A DNA stretch of 64,000 nt. Origin: Scilla litardierei (Eukaryota > Streptophyta > Magnoliopsida > Asparagales > Asparagaceae). The notes beneath the pieces are model-generated. The model did no database searches. It had not been told where the DNA came from and saw only the letters and a program-made list of their open reading frames with translations. Positions within the stretch are counted from its first letter, which is position 1, and the number at the start of each line of letters is the position of its first letter. The stretch spans positions 16,192,214 through 16,256,213 of the forward strand of contig CM061138.1 of assembly GCA_030789695.1 (NCBI GenBank), read 5' to 3'. Both the position numbers and the translations under genes were made by a program. Of the stretch, positions 25,501 through 37,500 are shown piece by piece.

Positions 25501-28500
25501 TGGAAAAGGGCAATCGTCAACCCCAGCAAGAAAAGGATGAATAACATTGTGCAAGAACAAAGATTATTAAGTGGTGATAATCAAATCCAAACAAAATTGG
25601 AGACCATCTGATAGAGGTCTCTTCAAATAATATAAATTCATCATCATCATCATAGACTTCATCCCAAAAATTACGGTCGACTTCATCGACTCAGTAGCAA
25701 GAATATCAGATCATGATCACGTCGGATCACGACATCAGATTCTAACAAAAGTTCTATATACTCCATTATCACAATATTGTGACAAAGTAAAGTATTGCGC
25801 TAACTGTCACAGGACTACCACACAACACTCCTTATCCAAGCTTGCGACCGACAGCGAAAAAGCTGACGGGGTTCAAATATTATAAATTATCTCACATAAT
25901 ATAAATTATCTACTGAAGGAGAAACTCATAGGTGCATCACATGAATACATAATTCCAACTGACAAATGGCAAAAAGCATGCAAATAAAAAAGTGGAAGAA
26001 TTTGCAGAAAGTTAAAACGCCTGCATTTGGTACATCTTTCAATTTTTTTTATCTTTTTCATCATAGGGAAAGCACTACAAAGCGCATTACTATTTGAATG
26101 GCATCCCGTCCAACTCGTTGGCTTTGTACTACATCTTGGAGATGGATGTTTGGCACAGAACCTCTTCATGTAGATCTGTCGCTAGCAAGTGGGAATTTGG
26201 AATGTTGACTTCTGGTTGCATAAGCATAATAGCTTGAGTAACATGGGAGAAAAGGGTTGCTGTACCTCTGTCAACTAGCCTTTAAAGCTCAATAGTCATC
26301 TCCTTCTCATAATTGCATGGGAGAGGTATGTCAATCCCATGTTGATGTGTAATGCAAGGAAGTGATATGAAATAAAGGCATCACCATATCCCACTAATTA
26401 AGGTCATTTAATTTGCAGACTATGAGAACATCTACAATAGAATGGAACCCCAGGTCCACTTCAATCCTAATCTCAGAGCTTGGCTGCTTGAGCACCATTG
26501 ATTAGGATGAAAAACTTCTTTCGTGTCTTATTTATCAACTCTAACAAGTTCTAATATGTTGAAATCAATGCACCAACATAAAGCAGGCAAAAAGTTATGA
26601 TGTAAAAGGCAATTTCAATATTGTCCCCAGATATCCACTCCACTGTCTCGATTATGTATCGAGGTAATTATATTTTTCAAGAATCGATGAATATCATAGA
26701 TGAATCATTTAAGTAAACAAAAAGGGAAAACAAGATCATGGGATAAAATGATTGAAATTTCACTTGAATATAGTATCACGACATTGTCTTTGAAGGGACT
26801 TCACTCATGTCTAACCAATAACATTGCAAAATAGAGGAGGATCTGCTCTCTTTCTTAGACACACATAATCTCTTGGGTAAGAAGCTAGACACAGGTAGAA
26901 ATTGCTTTTTGTCAATCATCCATATGTCAAACATTAGTAACTCAAAAATAGAATTACTTTGACACACCATTTGGATGTGAAAGTTTTCATAACTAAACAC
27001 TTGAAAATATAAAGCCTAGGTCATGTTGGACTTAGATCAACAACAAGATACCAACAACTAAGAACTAGTCTTTATCTACTATCAAATATGTTTGCGACAA
27101 GTTCCCTTCTATGATGAGTGCATATGATAAGTAGGAACCTATATGGGAATCAAAATTCCCATCCAGATTCATATGTTTGGCACTGTTACGTTAATTATGT
27201 AATTAAATATTTAAGTTTTTAGGTTTGATTAGTTGTAGACCCCTACCCGTATTATGTTTTCATATACACACACAGTGGAGAGGGGGAGATAATTCGCGTT
27301 TCTCCTCTCTTCAATTGGTTCTCCATAATTATCTGATTATATTATCTGTGAGATTTGGAAGAGAAAGATGAATAAAATTTATCTTCAATTCCTATCACAT
27401 AAGATGATGCTTCAGAATCTAACACCCATGGCATATCAGATGAAGCAAGTAATACACTTGTAGTTGATGTAGATGCCTAGGCAGCAAAATATGGTGTCGA
27501 AGGTAAGGAAGACCGACGTTGAAGAAGTCACACTCCGACTATGAAATTTATTCGGTCAGGGTAGATATAGAGACGGAACCTGTGCAAGTCAAGACAGCAT
27601 AAGTAGAAGGTGCCTCTGCAGTAGTGGCAATGTTCCCAATCAAGCCTTCCAAACTTAATCCAACACTTCTCTAATGCATGATTACTTCATCCATAATAGA
27701 AAAAATTCAGTGGTCATTTATCTACCGCGAGCTTTGGATCACTGGGACCCCACACATGCCTCCAAGTTCAATCCTCATCCTTGGCCATGATCATAGTCAT
27801 AAGCAATCAAAACAAACCTCTCAGTATCGGCAATCACATACATGGACCCTCTAGAGATAGCAACACATTGAACGTGTGTGATAGTGATAGGATCCGAAGG
27901 AAAGATCTGATTTTTATAGAAAATAATAGCAAAATGAAGATAATTGGATACAAAAGTAGTTGTACCCTCCTCCAAAGGCGCCGTTATGAGGACGTCCGCA
28001 CTCATCTAATCTACCTAAGGAATCTCTCGAAACAACTCAATAAGCATGAAAAACAAATGACGGCTAGACCTAGTTTAAATAAGAAAATAAGAAAACCCTC
28101 CTGGTAGTGCATACAATAATCCCCCCCCTGACTTGTTGTGCGCAAAGTAATTCCCACCCCTCCTTAGCCGCACACGGATCTAACATTACTCCGACCCTGA
28201 AAATCAACCTTGTCCTCAAGGTGGTGCATGACATTACTGGCGAGGCTACTCCAAGTGGGAGTCATCTTTCCCTCGGATCCCTTCATCCTCCATGTCATCA
28301 TCCTCGTCTATCTCCGCTATCAACACTTGCAATTTGCGACCCCCACAGTGGTGTCCGAAGGTGAAGCGATCGTCGCATCTGAAACAGAGCCCTTTCTGCC
28401 TCTTCTCTCAACTCTGCGTCGGTCATCCTCCGAAATTGGCTCCCAGCTGATGGTGTGCTGCTCTGCTTCCCAGTCTTCTCAGAACTCGTCTGATCTGTCC

Positions 28501-31500
28501 CAGTAATGATCTTCACTCCGCCTACTCCATCGGGGTGTTCTTCTGTATCTGGCCACTGTAGCTGCTCTCGACTCTCATATCCTCTGTCCGGAAGTTCTCT
28601 ACTAACTGTGCCATCTCGATGACCTCTGAAAGCCCCCTGGGCTTGTATGGTCTCACTGCAGCTCGAAGGCTGGGTCTCAGCCCAATCAGGAAGGTGCCCT
28701 CGAGTGACTCATCTGAAACGCCGTGTACTCTCCTTGCCAAAGTCTCGAACCTCTCAATGTACTCCCGTACTGGTCCATCCTGCCTAATGGCGTATAACTG
28801 CTCGTGAAGGTTTCCCAGGCGGGATCCCTGAACTTCTTCAGAATCAGGTCCTTCAGCTCCTCCCAGTCACAAATCTGCCGTCTCCTCTCCTTACACTGGT
28901 ACCAACCCATAGCTCTCCCCTCCATGCAAATAGCAGCTGCCTCTATCTTCTGAGCATCGGTCATTTGGTGCGCTGCAAAGTACCTCTCTGCCGTGAACAG
29001 CCAGGCATGTGGATCCTCTCCCCTGAACAAAGGAATCTCCAACTTCCGCACCCTGCCGTCCCCACCAAAGTGTTCCTGATCGGGCCTCCCCTCTGTACGG
29101 CGAGGCTGGCGATAGTGTTGTCGCCTCTCGTCTTGGGTCTCGTAATGCCGCGGTGGATCTCCTCTGCCTCCCCCATAGTCTCCTCAGGGAACCCCACGCC
29201 CGCCCTCAAAGGCATCGCATCCCGTGTCATCTCCGAAGTCCGCCCCATAGCCCCCTCCATCATCATAGTACCCATGTCCCTCCCTGGGGTCAAATCCACC
29301 ACCAAAATCACGCGTCGGGTCCTCCAAATAGGGCTGAAAACCCCTCTCGAACGGTTGTCGCCTGCGCTGCTGCGGGATGCGTCGGGGGGCCGCCGTGGCC
29401 CGGCAAAAGTTCCTTGGGGGGCTGAGGGCCTGCAGGACCTGGGCACTGCTGCCCAGGGGCCCCGTGGCCTTGTACCAGGGCCGCAAGGCAGTGGCGGTAG
29501 TTGCCCGGGCCCGCGGGGGCCTGGCGATGGTTCTCCGGGCCACGCGGCCTGGGGAGGCCACGCTGGGGCCGTCGGGGGTTCGCCGGCCCCTGGCGGTGCT
29601 GGGGGCCACCCCCCCGGCCGTCGTCCAAGTGCTCCGTGGGGAGCCCCTCTGCTTTTCGCCGCTCATGGGGGCGGCGGCTAGGTTCGTCGTCCCTCCTCCT
29701 CGCTTCTTCCGCCTTTCGTCTGATGCTTTCGCGGTAATCTTCCTTCCATGGATCCTCCTCGTTCCCTTCGTGTGATCCATCCTCCTCGTAAGGTCGATCC
29801 GTCTCTCAATCCTCTTCTTTCTCCTTCCCATTTGTCAAAGGTGCCTCCTTTGATGTTGAATTGGGGTTTCCACCATCGGGGTGACTCGTCGACCCTTGGG
29901 AGAGGAGCTTCGTTAATTGTTCTCCTTACTAAGATTGATTAGCCGCCAATAAATTGATGAAATCCGCCAATGACTTCATCGCCTTCATCGCCTCTTCGTG
30001 TGATTTCTTCAACTTTTCAATTTCTCCCATGAATTTTTCCTCCAAAGTGTCGAATTTATCCTTCGATCTCGTTGTCGGCGCCGCCATGGATCGTCACGTG
30101 CTCCGATACAAAATTGATATGATCCGAAGGAAAGATCTGATTTTTATAGAAAATAATAGCAAAATGAAGATAATTAGATACAAAAGTAGGTGTACCATCC
30201 TCCCAAGACGCCGTTATGAGGACATCCGCACTCGTCTAATCTACCTAAGGAATCTCTCGAAACAACTCAATAATCAAGCATGAAAAACAAATGACAGCTA
30301 GACCTAGTTTAAATATGAAAATAAGAAAACCCTCCTTGTAGTGCATAAAGTAATTCCCCGACTTGTTGTGCGCAAAGTAATTCCATCCCCTCCTTAACCA
30401 CGCACGGATCTAACAGATAGTCACATACATTAATGAAATAGAATCACCACCAAGCATCTGACTACCTACCTGGATAACTAAGGAAAAATCTAATCCAAAA
30501 AGAAACTTTGATACGGCAAGCCCCTCGAGATATCATTGAAGCGTCTTCAAATCTAAAATAAGTGGTTAATGTACATCAATATCATCCAAGATAACCTTCA
30601 GTTCCAAACAGCGGACAAGGATCTTCCATCCAGCTTTAGTGTAAACAACCTTTCATATAAGGTGGCTACATGAGAGATGTTCTCATTTGAGTACATCTCC
30701 TTCAGTGTCGCATACACTCCGATGCAATTTTAAGAAATAATACTTAGGCTCACCTTCTCCTCCACATTGTTCAATAGTCATGTCATGACATACCAATCAC
30801 TAGCAAATCAGTCATCATACTCAATAGATTTATGATCTGGTATATCATCGGTAAGATGTTTCTTCTTTTATAAGCCAGCAAAGAGAATGAAAAACTACAC
30901 CTATAACAGATAGTTTTTTACATTAAGTTTCACTTTAATGGTCGAGAAAGTAATTGGAATTGCAAGATCAGTAACATGTATTAAGGACTTGTCATCTCCA
31001 GACAAAGTCATGATAGCCAGAATCAAATCACATTCAAACAACCAGAGTCAAATAATAGCCAGAAGCTATAGCAGCCATATAGAAAATAAATTTATCAAAA
31101 CAATCAGTTAGACACTAATAGCTAGGTTCAACTTTGTAGCCAGATAGATCAAATATCCAGATCAGCCAACTTGAAAAATGGCAAAGCATAAATTTTTCTA
31201 CCACTAACATCTACTTCAATCTAAAGAAAGGGTTTGAAGCTGATCAGATTTGAGTCATACGATCAACCCTGAACATGAGAGGTAAGCAGCAATAGTGTTG
31301 GTGTTGCACGAAGGAAGCGGTGACAGATGTTCCGTGATGAGGCAGAAGAATGGTAAGGTGACAGATGTTCCGTGATGAGGCAGAAGAATGGTAAGGCTGC
31401 CCGACGATGAGAAATGAGGGAGCAGCAAAAACATTGGATGAGAGGGCAATAAGGAAAATGGTGATGATAATGGTTGGTGTAGACATCATGAATATGAAAG

Positions 31501-34500
31501 CGCATTGATAGCCATGAGAGTGAAGAGAAAGATGGCTAATTAATATTTGTGGTGCTAATGAGGGTTTTTCTTTGATACCATGTTAGTACTAGAGTTATCC
31601 AACCATTTACAAGTGTATAATAAATGCCAAAAAGGTGACATTCTGAAACGATTATCACATATGAGAGGAGGCGCAAGAAGACGAAGGAGTAATTGCTAGG
31701 CGCACCGACGATTTGGGGAAACTTCTTTATGCATTACTAGTTTTATTGTTGTTTGGTGTACACACCACGCCTAAACATTATATAAGTGATAGCGTGGGCT
31801 AGGGTTAGGGCATCGATTATTGTAGCCGTCTTTTGACATTTCCTAGAGTTCTCCGAGGAGATCTAGAAAAGAGTTTTAGACTTTTCCCTTAGCAAAAGCT
31901 AGGAGAGGGGCCAACTCTCCCAAAATTGGCTACTTATCTATTGTAACCCAATTTCCATTCAATAAAAATCCCCAAATCCATTCTACAAGCCCTAGTCCGC
32001 ATCAATTTGGTATCAGAGCTCTGATCCAATGGCAGCAACAAGATAATCGACGGCAAAATCTTTGGAGGAAAGGCTAGATGCAGAAATCGTCGAGAGAAAG
32101 AAAGATACGGCAAATCTCATCGAGCAGATCGCCGCTGTCAGATCTGAACTCAGATCTGATCTAAAGGAGAATATGGAACAAATGAAGGAGATGCTCACCC
32201 ACTTTATGGCTCAGAACCTAACCATGCCTCAGATCTGACAAACGAAGGAAGGAGCAACCTCAGATCTGAATCACCAATCAGATCTACGAGTAAAAGGGAA
32301 GGCAACAATGATCCCTAATCATGAGGGGTGATCTTGCAAGGAGTAGATCCAGATCTGGATCTTGACGGCGACGACTGGCAGGAGGATCTCTCCGAAACCC
32401 TAAGGGAGAGCTCCTAGGAGGATCAACCCACGCGGCGGCGACAGAAGGCACGCGCGGCAGCCCCCCGGGGGCGGCCGACAGTCGGCGACCCCCCAGGGGG
32501 TTCGCGGGAGGCGGGCAACCCTCCCAAGGGGGCGCCGAGACGACGCGACCCCGCAGGGGGGTCGCGGGTGCAGGGCGAACCCCTGGGGCCGTCGAGGGCT
32601 GGCGAGCCCCAGGCGGGGCCGCCAGAGGCTGGCGACCCCCCAGCGGGGCCGTCGGAGGCGGGCGACCCCGGCAAGGGGTCGTTGAGGGTCGACGGGCCCG
32701 TCAGGGCCCCTGCAGACCTCTGACGGGCCGCGCGGACTCTGAGAATCCCCCGCTTATTGCAAGGGGGTTTCGAGGGCCGTGAACGGGGCGCGCGGGGTGC
32801 GCGAGATCCAGAGTACTACAAGGACAATGATTGTGCCCCAGAAAGACGACAACGAGTTGATATGCATGACCCGGAGTACGAGAACCCCATCCGCCACCAT
32901 GATGAGGAGTATGAGGAGGAGGATGAGTGAGTCATGAGGGAGAATAGGCGGTGGGATCAGGGAAGGGGAAGATTTGAAGATCACCATTGCGAGCAGCGTT
33001 TAGATCGTTTTGACGGGGGATCCACGTGTGAATGACCGCATACGAAAGCTCAAGATGCCCTTATTCGAGGGTAGTGATGCTAAAGGGTGGATCTACAAGG
33101 CAAAGAGGCATTTTGAGATGGCCAGGCTGACAGAGGAGGAGAGACTGCGGACGGTTGCACTCTGTTTGGAGGGAGAGGCCCTGAATTGGTGGCGGTGGAA
33201 GGAACAGCAAAGACCTCTGAGGACCTGGGACGGGTTCAAGGAGGCGTTATTACACCGATTCAGAGATTCTCAGGCGGGGGGAGCTTATGAGCAGTTGGGG
33301 AGACGGTAGGAGACAACATTAAGCAGTATGAAGTACTCACTAGTAGGGTGCGCGGGATGCCTGCAGAGTCCTTAGAAGGTTTCTTCATGGATGGATTGAA
33401 ACCTACCATTAGGCCTGAGCTCCGCACTCTTAGACCTCGTGGCCTGGAGGAGCAGATGGAGCTAGCACAGACAGTCGAGGATAGGTTGGCAGATGAGCGC
33501 CGCGTCAGTGGGGCGCTTGGAGGGCAGTTTCCATGACCACAGACTGTTCCAGGCGGACAGTCAGGTGTTGCAGGAGGGGCACCGACAGGCGGAGGGAGAC
33601 CCGGGGATGTGAGACCAAGAGGACCGTACAAGAGGATGACAGATGCAGAGATGCGGGATCGGAGAGCAAAGGGGTTGTGCTTCAAGTGCGATGAGAGGTT
33701 TACTCCGGGGCACAGGTGCCGCAACCAGGCCTTGCAAGTATACGAGGTGTACGCTGAGGAGCTGGAGGTGGAAAAGGCAGAAGAGGGAGTGGCAGAGCCA
33801 GAGGAGGACGGCATTATTGGAGGCAGCCGAGGTCTCACTTAGCTCCATAGCAGGGCTTACACGGGTCAACTCCATGAAGCTGGCTGATAGAGTTCGAGAC
33901 ATGGATGTGGTGATTCTTTGTCCACCCACAATTTCGTATTCCTTAGGGTGATTGAGGGCCAGGGGATACAGCTGACTGAGACGGAAGGCTTCGGGGTCAT
34001 GCTCGGGACCGGTGTAGTAAAGCAGAGTAGAGACATCTGTCGGGACTTGATGGTGTCCATACAGAGAATGGTAGTCACCAGTGATTTCTTGCCCTTGACC
34101 TTGGGCAACGTCGGCCTAATTTTAGGGATGCAGTGGTTGCAGTCGTTCGGAGAGACAAAATTTAACTGGAAGCTGTTGCTGATGGAGTTTCAGGTAGACG
34201 GAAGGAAGGTGGTACTCCTGGGCGACCCGAGTTTGTGTTGTCCGTCGGTGTCTTGCAAGACTATGGCAAAGACACTTCAGGCGGAAGGAGGTGAATTCTT
34301 GATTGAGTTACAGGGGTTGGTGACTGACGCGACTGTGGGGGGAGACGACCGTATCACTGGAGGTTGAGCAGCTACTGCAAGGGTTTGAGGGGGTGTTCCA
34401 GCCGCCCAACGGTCTTACGCCGCCGAGAGATCATGAGCACGCTATTGTGCTTAAGGAGGGGGTGTCACCCATTAGTGTGTGTCCGTACCGATACCCCAAG

Positions 34501-37500
34501 GTGCAGAAGGACGAGATCTAGAAGTTGGTTCAGGAGATGCTGCAGGCGGGGGTCATACGGCCTAGTGTGAGTCCTTTTTCCAGTACAGTGATGCTGGTAA
34601 AGAAGAAGGAAGGCAGTTGGAGATTCTGCGTCGATTACCGAGCTCTCAATAAGGAAATTGTCCCAGACAAGTTTCCTATTCCTGTGATTGACGAATTGTT
34701 GGATGAGTTACATGGAGCGGTGGTCTTCTCGAATATTGACCTGAAGTCTGGATACCACTAGATCCGCATGAGGCAGGAGGATGTGCAGAAGACCGCCTTC
34801 AGAACCCACGAAGGCCACTACGAGTTCCTTATCATGCCCTTTGGGCTGACGAACGCCCCCGCCACCTTCCAGTCGTTGATGAATCGGGTCTTCCGACCTT
34901 ACCTACGGAGGTTCGTCTTGGTCTTCTTCGATGACATCCTAGTATACAGTGGATCACTACAGGATCATCTGGGTCATCTTGAGATCGTACTGCGAGAGCT
35001 GGAGGACCATCAGCTACAGGCCAACCGGAAGAAGTGCCTTTCGGACAGGCGCAGGAGGAGTACCTTGGTCACATTGTATCGGCGGAAGGAGTGGCGGCCG
35101 ATCGATCGAAGATTGCAGGTATGTTGGATTGACCACAGCCATGGACAATACGAGCCCTGCGGGGATTTCTGGGTCTCACGGGTTATTATCGGCGGTTCGT
35201 GAAGGGGTACGGCACCTTGGTGTGGCCCCTTACGGAACAGTTGAAGAATGATAGTTTTTGCTGGGGAGAGGATGCGACGAGGGCATTCCAGGCCCTCAAG
35301 GAGGCGATGAGACAGTGCCGGTGCTAGCACTCCAAGATTTTGAGAAGCAGTTTGTGGTGGAGTCTGACGCGTCGGGCTTCGTGTTGGGGGCCGTACTGAT
35401 GCAGGAGCAGCGGCCGATCGCTTACTTCAGTCAGGTCTTATCCTCCAGGGCCAGGTTGAAGTCTGTTTATGAGAGGGAGCTGATGGCAATCGTGCTGTCA
35501 ATACAGAAGTGGCGGCCATACCTGTTAGGGACAGAGTTTGTGGTACAAACAGACCAGCAGCGTCTGAAGTACCCCCTGGAGCAGCGCATGGTGACGAAGG
35601 AGAACCAGAGGTGGTTGTCCAAGTTGAGCTGGTACAAGTTCGAGATTCAATACAAACCTGGCTCGGACAACAAGGCGGCAAATGCGCTTTCCCGACGAGA
35701 TGAGGGAATGCAGGTGGTAGCTCTTTCTATTCCGATGATGTTGAGGAGCGACGCCTTACTAGCAGAGATTGAGGCAGATGAGGGGCTGCGACAGATCAGA
35801 GAGGCTATCACACGGTGATCTGGAGACTTCCCGGGTTATACATTGGAGGGGCGAACACTGCTGTACCGGGTGAGATTGGTGATTCCCCGTACTTCTGGAC
35901 ACATTCCCACTCTCTTTCATGAGTTCCACGGCAGCGTCGTGGGAGGCCACTCAGGAGGATACCAGACGTATCAGAGGATGGCTCGGGAGCTCTATTGGAC
36001 GGGCATGATGAAGGATGTCACGCGGTTAGTCTCGGAGTGTGATGTATGACAGCACCACAAATACCAGGCGACATCCCCGCAGGTCCCTTACAGCCCTTAG
36101 ATTTACCAGAGTGTGTGGAAAGACATTTCGATGGACTTCGTAGAGGGGCTACCACGATCAGAGGGCTTTACCACGATATTTGTTGTGGTAGATCGCCTCA
36201 GCAAATACGGCCATTTCATTCCGCTTCGCCATCCAATTACTGCAGCATCAGTGGCAGTTGCTTTTTTTAGGGAGGTGATCCGGCTGCATGGGTATCCCCG
36301 TTCGATCGTGTCGGACAGGTATAAGGTGTTTCTGAGCACTTTCTGGAAGGAGATGTTCTGACTACATGGTACATCGCTACGACGAAGCACCGCTTATCAC
36401 CCGCAGACGGATGGCCAGACGGAGGTGGTTAATCGGAGCGTGGAGACATACCTACGGTGTTTTGCGTCAGAGACACCAAGGAAGTGGGCCGGTTGGCTGA
36501 TTTGGGCTGAGTACTGGTACAACACCTCGTACCACTCAGCGGCGAGGATGACACCGTTTCAGATTGTGTATGGCCGAGATCCACCCCATTTAGTACACTA
36601 CAGCAGGGGAGCCACCTCGGTGTCAGGAGAGGAGCAGCAGCTGGAGGAGCATGACCGGGTGTTAGAAGAGTTGAAGCGCCATTTATCACGAGCCCAACAG
36701 ATCATGAAGAAGAAGGCGAATGCACATTGCAGGGAGGTGGAGTTCACCGTGGAAGAGCGTGTTTATTTGAAGCTTCGACCCTACAGACAGCGTTCTATGG
36801 CCCAGCGGTGCAATGAGAAGCTAGCGGCGAGGTACTATGGGCCCTACGAGATTGAGGCTCGGATTGGCAAGGTGGCACATCGACTGAGATTGCCCCCTAC
36901 TACCCGGATCCATCCAGTTTTTCACGTATCACAGTTACGCCGAGCTATTGGAGATCATGCGAGACATCTGCTACATTACCGCAGACTCTCACGGTCGACA
37001 AGAAGGTACTTTTGGCACCCGAGGAGATTTCAAGCATTCGCACAGGAGCATCGGGAGCACGGGAAGTACTGATCCGTTGGTCAGGATTACCGGAGTGTGA
37101 AGCAACTTGGGAGTTTTATGATCACATCTTGCAGCAGTATCCTGATTTCCACCTTGAGGACAAGGTGAAACTCCTAGGGGGAGTAGTGATACGATTATCA
37201 CATATGAGAGGAGGCGCAAGAAGACGAAGGAGTAATTGCTGGGCACACCGACGATTTGGGGAAACTTCTTTATGCATTACTAGTTTTATTGGTGTTTGCT
37301 ATACGCACCACGCCTAAACATTATATAAGTGATGGCGTGGGCTAGGGTTAGGGCATCGATTATTGTAGCCATCTTTTGACATTTCCTAGAGTTCTCTGAG
37401 GAGATCTAGAAGAGAGTTTTAGGCTTTTCCCTTAGCAAAAGCTAGGAGAGGGGGCCAACTCTCCCAAAATTGGCTACTTATCTATTGTAACCCCTATTTC

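Larger units (their letters stand above)
27885..30415 (-). mobile_element. LTR element E, gag-only (TR-GAG-like)
   Basis: This 2.5-kb minus-strand element has two 301-bp LTRs and a GATAG duplication, and is inserted in the gag of Copia H. Internally it has gag only. The zinc-knuckle region (about 28330-28420) is joined almost directly to a tail reading [14 protein letters not shown] (about 28190-28235), which corresponds to the end of the chromodomain ORF of autonomous relatives. All of protease to integrase is absent. The architecture is the same as in element A although the LTR sequences differ. Confidence 0.85.
26770..31643 (-). mobile_element. Ty1/copia element H remains in intron 1, interrupted by other elements
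   Basis: Minus-strand Copia pieces occur in the right order from high to low coordinates. An LTR end (31578-31643, cut by element B) is followed by a primer site TGGTATCAAAG (31567-31577). The UBN2-type gag at 30430-31240 ([37 protein letters not shown] in shifting frames) continues at 27700-27884 after element E. A protease motif [11 protein letters not shown] lies at about 27405-27435. An integrase-like piece is at 26776-27000. The protease reads DSE where DSG is required. A solo LTR of a different family sits at 27184-27397. The element is heavily decayed. Confidence 0.65.

Noticed and set aside
27781..28107. 108-codon plus-strand frame
   Set aside because: It spans the border of Copia H gag and the LTR of element E, and is antisense to both.
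28965..29681. 238-codon plus-strand frame
   Set aside because: Antisense of the element E gag core and its GC-rich spacer. No independent support.
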